NCBI GenBank assembly: GCA_937888775.1
Contig: CALAQT010000483.1
Location: forward strand, 1 to 5,815
Direction: 5' to 3'
DNA from: an uncultured Actinomycetes bacterium
GTDB lineage: Bacteria; Actinomycetota; Thermoleophilia; Solirubrobacterales; Solirubrobacteraceae
Length of the DNA: 5,815 nucleotides
The translations under genes and the position numbers were made by a program. Positions 5,653 to 5,815 of this stretch are shown piece after piece. The notes beneath the pieces were generated by a model, which was not told the origin of the DNA, did not search any database, and worked only from the letters and a program-made list of their open reading frames with translations. Numbering within the stretch: position 1 is the stretch's first letter; every line of letters starts with the position of its first letter.

Positions 5653-5689
5653 AGGCGATTACCCGCTGCCGCCCCCTGGGCGATTGCCC

Positions 5690-5815
5690 CTAGTCCAGCT
5701 CGCCGGCGAGCTTGGAGCGCAGCCGCAGAACCGCCTTGGTGTGTAGCTGGGAGACGCGTGACTCGGTCACGCCGAGCACCTCGCCGATCTCCCGCAGCGT
5801 CAGGTTCTCGTAGTA
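5690..5815 (-). CDS. FliA/WhiG-type RNA polymerase sigma factor, C-terminal 41 residues (5' end outside window)
   Basis: The minus strand enters the window in frame at 5815 and ends with TAG at 5692-5690. The 41 residues are sigma region 4, the helix-turn-helix that reads the -35 element: [11 protein letters not shown] (first helix), [13 protein letters not shown] (turn and recognition helix), VLRLRSKL (last helix). [11 protein letters not shown] with an upstream YYENLTL is the signature of the sigma-28 group: FliA (flagellar and chemotaxis genes) and WhiG (Streptomyces sporulation). The fragment ends where such proteins usually end, so the C-terminus appears intact. Which of the two roles applies cannot be told from this piece; in a non-sporulating motile actinobacterium FliA would be expected. 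The stop codon directly touches the repeat array, and the EF-G-like gene starts 255 bases further on. Confidence 0.88.
   Translation of the reverse strand, partial: YYENLTLREIGEVLGVTESRVSQLHTKAVLRLRSKLAGELD

Larger units (their letters stand above)
5545..5689. repeat. Ordered GC-rich repeat array, six copies of GGCGAYTRCCC
   Basis: The 11-base core GGCGAYTRCCC begins at 5556, 5579, 5605, 5631, 5654 and 5679, with spacings of 23, 26, 26, 23 and 25. Two longer units alternate. Unit A, CCTGGGCGATTGCCCGCAAT, is at 5552-5571 and 5627-5646, with a 15-base partial copy at 5675-5689. Unit B, GGCGATTACCCGCTGCCGCC, is at 5579-5598 (one mismatch), 5605-5624 and 5654-5673. The order on plus is A-B-B-A-B-A(partial). 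A fragment (ATTGCCCC) precedes the first A at 5546. The array ends exactly at the sigma-factor stop codon. It fills over half of the 255-base gap before the EF-G-like gene, with no coding sense I can support. It may be REP-like, a protein-binding array, or a transcribed structured RNA. Confidence 0.9.

Noticed and set aside
5545..5689. CRISPR array
   Set aside because: The repeats and the sequence between them are both repeated, cores are only 11 bases, and there are no unique spacers or cas genes.
5545..5689. G-quadruplex on the minus strand
   Set aside because: G-runs of three or more exist, but four consecutive runs need loops of about 7-10 bases, and the G-runs can pair with the C-runs in the hairpins, so support is weak.
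4899..5693. Long plus-strand reading frame (264 codons) ending in a repeated Pro/Arg/Cys-rich peptide
   Set aside because: It is antisense to the well-supported EF-G-like gene and its repeated tail is only the GGCGAYTRCCC array read in frame. It matches no family I recognise.

Overview
The window is a high-GC bacterial stretch in which every gene I can support lies on the minus strand, in tight operon-like order. GTG and TTG starts, very short or overlapping junctions and arginine-rich proteins suggest an actinobacterial-type genome. The Dxs stretch after the thiamine-diphosphate motif and the 71-residue VIVDRR protein remind me of Thermoleophilia/Solirubrobacterales, but that placement is from memory and no search was run.

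In transcription order (right to left): (1) the last 41 codons of a FliA/WhiG-type sigma factor at the right edge; (2) a 255-base non-coding gap holding an ordered GC-rich repeat array that abuts the sigma stop codon, a perfect 12-base palindrome and a good ribosome binding site; (3) an EF-G-like translational GTPase with all five domains but several altered G-domain motifs; (4) after 12 bases, an unrecognised 261-residue protein with a CxxC/CxxC zinc ribbon, a strict Arg tripeptide repeat and a folded-looking C-terminal part; (5) a 65-base gap with a small perfect hairpin and a possible leaderless promoter; (6) a 71-residue basic protein; (7) a stand-alone type 1 RNase H; (8) a probable exonuclease VII small subunit; (9) a farnesyl-diphosphate-synthase-like enzyme (IspA type); (10) the first 230 codons of Dxs, running off the left edge.

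The left half is the familiar xseB-ispA-dxs block. Dxs makes DXP, the entry to the MEP isoprenoid pathway, and IspA condenses the resulting IPP and DMAPP. The xseB-ispA and ispA-dxs junctions overlap by one base each, which suggests translational coupling. The RNase H and XseB proteins add a nucleic-acid theme, but no xseA is adjacent. The right half couples a divergent EF-G with an arginine-repeat zinc-ribbon protein of unknown role.

I see no tRNA, rRNA, CRISPR array, insertion sequence or known riboswitch. The least ordinary items are the six-copy GGCGAYTRCCC array, the EF-G paralogue with substituted catalytic motifs, and the zinc-ribbon/Arg-repeat protein beside it.
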